From assembly GCA_012961745.1 (NCBI GenBank), contig DTYT01000278.1, positions 1 through 17,496 of the forward strand: a DNA stretch of 17,496 nt. Direction: 5' to 3'. Positions 13,902 through 17,496 of this stretch are shown in pieces. Source of the DNA: Kiritimatiellia bacterium (GTDB lineage: Bacteria > Verrucomicrobiota > Kiritimatiellia > B70-G9). The position numbers and the translations under genes are program-made. The notes below the pieces were generated by a model. That model had not been told where the DNA came from and did not search any database. It was given only the letters and a program-made list of their open reading frames with translations. How positions within the stretch are numbered: the first letter of the stretch is position 1; every line of letters starts with the position of its first letter.

Positions 13902-15847
13902 TGCAGCCGTGCCGCGCGGATCTCCCGGCGCGCTACGAGGCAGTACTCGGCCAGAGCCCGAAGCCCCGTTGGACCGGTCGCGCGATGCAGTAAGTCCAGC
14001 GCCGGCAGGAAATAGCGGGCGAATTGTTCGAGCCCGCTTGTCCGCGAAAAACGGCCAAAAGCCGCAAGCGCCTGCGCCGTGCGTTGTACCACCGCCCACC
14101 AGAAAACCTCGCTTGCCACATCCAGCCCGGCCGTCCTGGTGCAGGTACGGTAGTATTCCAGTAGGCGTACCCTGACCTGCGCGGGCATCCGGACATAGGG
14201 ATCGCAGAGTAAAGAAGCCAAATCGTAAGCAGCCGGACCGGACCGCATACCCTGGAAATCCAGCAGGACAACTCTTCCGTCAGCGGTGATGCGGATGTTG
14301 CTGGACTGGAAATCGCGATGAACCAGTACCGGCGGGCACCGCAGGAGAACCCCGGAGGCACGAGACAGATCACGGAATGCCGCGGCAGCGAGCGATTTGG
14401 GTGGTGTCCGCAGGTGCGCCGCAAAGTTGATCCGGAAAAGTTCGCGCTCGGACCGCAGCAGCTCGGCGTCCAGCGGAGGATTGCGCGGTAGCCTGCAGCG
14501 ATGCAGTCGCTTCAACCCATCCAGATGGAGCCTCACCATTTGGTCCAGCACCCGGCGGTAGACCCCCTCCGCGTGTCTCCAGTCGGCCGGGGTACCTTCG
14601 AGCAACTGTCGGAGGTCTCGTCCGCGGACATATTCCAGAAAGACTACCCTGTCCCGGGCACTGTGCCACAGTATGGCCGGAACCGAAATGTTCAGTGAAC
14701 GGAGAAAGCGGCCATAGTCTGCAAGATGGCAGTTCTCCCGGCGCGCGGACCCGTACCGCACCAGCATTATCTCCCTGCCCCGATACACGAGCTTGAATAG
14801 CCGCCGATCCGATCCCCGCGGCGGGAAGACCTGCACCGCGGTATGCTCAACCTGCCATCCCCAGCGGCGCAGAACCCCCAGTTCACGAGCCGTCAGCACA
14901 TCCCGCGCCGCGACCACCAGCCCGCTGACACGGCCGCCGACCACCGTGCCCGGACCCACCAATGCTTCGACCACCCGCGCGCCCCGCTCGATGCGGCATC
15001 CCGGCAGCAACACCGAATCCCGAATCCGGGCACCGTCGACCACCTGGACAGCCCCTTCCATGGTGACTGCTCCCGCCATTCCAATTGCGCAACGGCCAGG
15101 CCGCCGCCCCGCAGCCCCCGCCGCCACGGTGCCGCGCACGCGCTTCTGCGCCTCCAGATACGCTTCGGGAGTGCCCAAGTCCGCCCACTGCAGTCTCCGG
15201 GGCACGACTGCGCGGACCTGCCACCCGCAACGCATGGCGCGCTCAAGCACGGTCACCAGCGACTCGTAGCGCGGCGGCTGGCTCACGAATTGCAGGATCC
15301 GTGGCGTGGCCAAGTAAAGTCCAGTGAAGGTCGCCGCTCCGGGATCGGTAATCGTCTCATTGCGAAGCGATTGCACATATCCGGTCTCGTCCAGGAGCAG
15401 GCTCCGCGGCCCCCGACCCCGGGTGGCCAGCAGCACGACCAGGCAATCATCTGAGAGAGCCTCCCTCAGCTCGCGCGGCGACACCCGCACCATGATATCC
15501 CCGTTCACCACCCAGAAGAGGCCGTCCCCCAACAGACCGGCGGCCCCCGCCAGAGCACCGCCGGTTCCCAGAATCCGCGGCTCGTAGTTCAGGTTCACGC
15601 GCACGCCGTAGTGGTCCATCCGGCAAACGGCAGCGATAATCAGTTCCGCGCGGTGATGGCAGTTGATCACCACATCCCGCACCCCCCAGCGAGCCAGCAT
15701 CTCCAGGCGCCGTTCGAGTATCGGACGGCCCCACAACGGCAGCAGCGGCTTGGGAACCCACCGGCTAAGGGGACTCATTCGCTCGCCGAAGCCCGCCGCC
15801 AGGATCATGGCCTTGCGCGGACGTTCTTTCTCCACCCTACGGGGCAT
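13898..15847 (-). CDS. MurU-like nucleotidyltransferase fused to AmgK-like sugar kinase
   Basis: A 649-residue two-enzyme protein. Residues 14-235 are a sugar-1-phosphate nucleotidyltransferase: AAGFGERMSPLSRWVPKPLL (Lys33) is the nucleotide loop, and Asp117 (VVNGDIM) and Asp223 (WADLGTPE) are metal ligands. Residues about 250-318 look like a short left-handed beta-helix of hexapeptide type. Residues about 335-645 are an aminoglycoside-phosphotransferase-fold kinase: VHRDFQSSN holds catalytic Asp512 and Asn517, and Asp530 in LLDFQG starts the AmgK-style block DFQGMRSGPAAYDLASLL. In Pseudomonas, AmgK phosphorylates N-acetylmuramic acid at the anomeric carbon and MurU makes UDP-MurNAc, a recycling route that bypasses MurA. 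The fusion fits both steps, in reverse order along the chain. A different sugar substrate is possible. It starts 107 bases after mfd; Met14 is an alternative start. Cytoplasmic. Confidence 0.85.
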   Translation of the reverse strand: MPRRVEKERPRKAMILAAGFGERMSPLSRWVPKPLLPLWGRPILERRLEMLARWGVRDVVINCHHRAELIIAAVCRMDHYGVRVNLNYEPRILGTGGALAGAAGLLGDGLFWVVNGDIMVRVSPRELREALSDDCLVVLLATRGRGPRSLLLDETGYVQSLRNETITDPGAATFTGLYLATPRILQFVSQPPRYESLVTVLERAMRCGWQVRAVVPRRLQWADLGTPEAYLEAQKRVRGTVAAGAAGRRPGRCAIGMAGAVTMEGAVQVVDGARIRDSVLLPGCRIERGARVVEALVGPGTVVGGRVSGLVVAARDVLTARELGVLRRWGWQVEHTAVQVFPPRGSDRRLFKLVYRGREIMLVRYGSARRENCHLADYGRFLRSLNISVPAILWHSARDRVVFLEYVRGRDLRQLLEGTPADWRHAEGVYRRVLDQMVRLHLDGLKRLHRCRLPRNPPLDAELLRSERELFRINFAAHLRTPPKSLAAAAFRDLSRASGVLLRCPPVLVHRDFQSSNIRITADGRVVLLDFQGMRSGPAAYDLASLLCDPYVRMPAQVRVRLLEYYRTCTRTAGLDVASEVFWWAVVQRTAQALAAFGRFSRTSGLEQFARYFLPALDLLHRATGPTGLRALAEYCLVARREIRAARLH

Positions 15848-15856
15848 TCCGGCCCC

Positions 15857-15885
15857 AGTCTATCACAGCCCAATTTGCGAGGTAA
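15857..15885 (-). promoter_or_regulatory. Possible promoter of the MurU/AmgK fusion gene
   Basis: On the minus strand TTACCT (15885-15880), a 17-base spacer and TAGACT (15862-15857). The -35 is weak. The ATG follows the -10 by nine bases, so the mRNA would be leaderless or nearly so. No Shine-Dalgarno is seen before 15847. Confidence 0.3.
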
Positions 15886-15954
15886 CGCCGGAAAGCACCG
15901 CGCAAAAGTGGCGTCACCGCGACCCTTCCTGGAACCCCCAGCACGAAGGGGACC

Positions 15955-17496
15955 TCATCGTGGCGGCGCCCGCCGCGGTTGCCATACCGACCGGTTTTCC
16001 TGGGGCACCCGACAGCCGGCGACGATCTCCAGCAGCCGCCGCAGGCGCATATCCACCGGTCCGTGGGGCAGACGGGGAAGACGGCGTGCGTGCTTTATCA
16101 CTTCCCTTCCCCGCCGCATTATCACGCGCTCGTCCCGTACCTGTATGCTCTCAATCCGCCGGCCGGCCGCCGTGATCCGGACTTCGGCCAATATCAGCAG
16201 GTTCTCCGCCGCGGGGGGCAGAGGCCCGAACCGATCGCGCCATTCCCGCCGGAGCCTCCCAATCTCGCCTGGAGAGACCGCAGAAGCCAGCCGGCGGTAC
16301 ATTTCGAGCCGCAGCCGTTCGTCCTCGACATATTCATGGGGAATAGCGGCCGCCCGATCGCCGGCCCGCGGCGAAACGTCCACGAAATCCAGCATGATCT
16401 GCACTGAAACCAGGGGCGGAACCCGTTCACCTTTCAGCCGGGCCACTTCCCGGCGCAGCAACTGGCAATAGAGTTCAAAGCCTACCGCGGCGATATGGCC
16501 GCTCTGCTCGCGGCCCAGCAGGTTGCCGGCGCCGCGGATCTCCAGATCCCGCATGGCCAACTTCAATCCCGCCCCCAGAGCCGTATGGCGCTTGAGGGTA
16601 CGGATACGGCGCCGCGCGGTGTGAAACAGCCGGCCGTGGCGCGGCAGCAGAAGGTAGGCGTATGCCTGGTGACGGTAGCGGCCTACCCGGCCGCGCAGTT
16701 GGTAGAGATCCGCCATACCGAAACGATCCGCGCGGTCTATCAGAATCGTGTTCACGTTGGGAATGTCCACACCGCTCTCAATGATCGTGGTACAGACCAG
16801 TACATCCGTCTGGCGCCCCACGAACCGGTGCATAACTTCGGCCAACTCCTTTTCATCCATGCGGCCGTGAGCCACCGCGATCCGGGCCGCGGGGACCAGC
16901 TCCCGGAGCCGACCGGCCACCCGCTCGATCGTAGCCACCCGGTTGTGGAGGTAGTAAACCTGCCCCCCGCGGTTCAGCTCGCGGAGAATCGCCCGCCGCA
17001 CAACGCCCTCGTCATACTCGGTCACGATGGTCTCCACCGGAAGTCGATCTTGGGGCGGGGTCAGGATCACGCTCATATCCCGGACACCGGTGAGACTCAG
17101 GTAAAGGGTGCGGGGAATGGGTGTGGCGCTGAGGGTCAGGACGTCGACCAATGCCCGCATCTGCTTGAGACGCTCCTTGTGCTCTACGCCGAAGCGCTGC
17201 TCCTCGTCCACGACTACCAGACCCAAATCATGGAAAGCCACGTCGGGTTGCAGCAGGCGGTGGGTGCCGATGACGACGTCAATCCCACCCGCGGCAAGCG
17301 CTGCTATTATCCTTTTCTGCTCAGGCGGAGACCGGAATCGGCTGAGCATCTCGATGACTACGGGGTAGGCCGCCATGCGCTGTCGGAACGTGTCGTAGTG
17401 CTGCTGCGCCAATACCGTGGTGGGGACCAGCACGGCGACCTGCTTGCCATCCAGCACCGCCTTGAACGCCGCCCGCGTGGCCACCTCGGTCTTGCC
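15955..17496 (-). CDS. mfd: Transcription-repair coupling factor, C-terminal part (window edge)
   Basis: The 513 residues present are the C-terminal part of Mfd; the window cuts it within the Walker A motif (it opens with GKTEVA). Mfd is a superfamily 2 DNA translocase that removes RNA polymerase stalled at lesions and recruits UvrA. Seen in order: LVPTTVLAQQH (motif Ia), DVVIGTHRLL, VVVDEEQRFGVEHKERL (DEEQ box), LTLSATPIPRTL (motif III), TTIIESGVDIPN, YQLRGRVGR (motif VI), then the TRG block GAGLKLAMRDLEIRGAGNLL with EQSGHIAAVGFELY. The final ~130 residues (PHEYVEDERLRLEMYRRL onwards) form the regulatory C-terminal domain. The frame stays open to the window edge, so no start is given. It is the first visible gene of a minus-strand series leading to the MurU/AmgK fusion and the sigma factor. 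Confidence 0.97.
   Translation of the reverse strand, partial: GKTEVATRAAFKAVLDGKQVAVLVPTTVLAQQHYDTFRQRMAAYPVVIEMLSRFRSPPEQKRIIAALAAGGIDVVIGTHRLLQPDVAFHDLGLVVVDEEQRFGVEHKERLKQMRALVDVLTLSATPIPRTLYLSLTGVRDMSVILTPPQDRLPVETIVTEYDEGVVRRAILRELNRGGQVYYLHNRVATIERVAGRLRELVPAARIAVAHGRMDEKELAEVMHRFVGRQTDVLVCTTIIESGVDIPNVNTILIDRADRFGMADLYQLRGRVGRYRHQAYAYLLLPRHGRLFHTARRRIRTLKRHTALGAGLKLAMRDLEIRGAGNLLGREQSGHIAAVGFELYCQLLRREVARLKGERVPPLVSVQIMLDFVDVSPRAGDRAAAIPHEYVEDERLRLEMYRRLASAVSPGEIGRLRREWRDRFGPLPPAAENLLILAEVRITAAGRRIESIQVRDERVIMRRGREVIKHARRLPRLPHGPVDMRLRRLLEIVAGCRVPQENRSVWQPRRAPPR

Noticed and set aside
1..17496. CRISPR array, insertion sequence, prophage or defence island
   Set aside because: No spaced direct repeats, transposase, integrase, terminal repeats or defence-type domains were recognised; gene content is chromosomal.

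Overview
This GC-rich window is a piece of bacterial chromosome with dense, mostly housekeeping genes. No insertion sequence, integrase, phage gene or CRISPR array was seen. The gene set points to a Gram-negative-type bacterium, tentatively of the PVC group (Verrucomicrobiota/Kiritimatiellota): a long cobalamin-dependent ribonucleotide reductase, an AmgK-type cell-wall recycling kinase, signal-peptide and lipoprotein-like products, and a divergent RpoD-like sigma factor. That placement is an inference from protein style, not from a marker gene.

Layout. 1-952 (+) is the 3' part of a disordered protein of unknown function. 4849-1022 (-) reads as an operon: carbamate kinase (arcC), a threonine synthase-like PLP enzyme (thrC), a small predicted alpha/beta-barrel protein, then two exported proteins of unknown function. 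A divergent promoter region (about 4850-5017) separates it from dnaE (5018-8614, +), the replicative DNA polymerase III alpha subunit. A 361-base gap follows. It holds several inverted repeats and a well-formed promoter flanked by a palindrome and carrying two NrdR-like boxes. It leads into nrdJ (8976-11873, +). Next come a tRNA-Leu(GAG) on the minus strand (11906-11993) and rdgB/ham1 (12098-12712, +), which cleans the nucleotide pool. Converging on rdgB from the right are, in transcription order, mfd (partial, cut by the window end), a fused MurU-like nucleotidyltransferase/AmgK-like kinase, and an RpoD-like alternative sigma factor.

How the genes fit together. dnaE, nrdJ, rdgB and mfd form a DNA-synthesis and genome-maintenance theme (polymerase, dNTP supply, dNTP sanitation, transcription-coupled repair). 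The fused enzyme probably recycles N-acetylmuramic acid to UDP-MurNAc. The arcC-thrC operon looks like amino-acid or ureide nitrogen metabolism coupled to ATP formation, but its substrate cannot be read from the sequence.

Best leads: the MurU-hexapeptide-AmgK fusion; the sigma factor that keeps regions 1.2 and 4 but has lost the region 2.4 Trp-Trp dyad; the layered control region of nrdJ; the unusual arcC-thrC pairing; and several start codons only 7-20 bases from a TAGNNT -10 element, suggesting leaderless or near-leaderless mRNAs.
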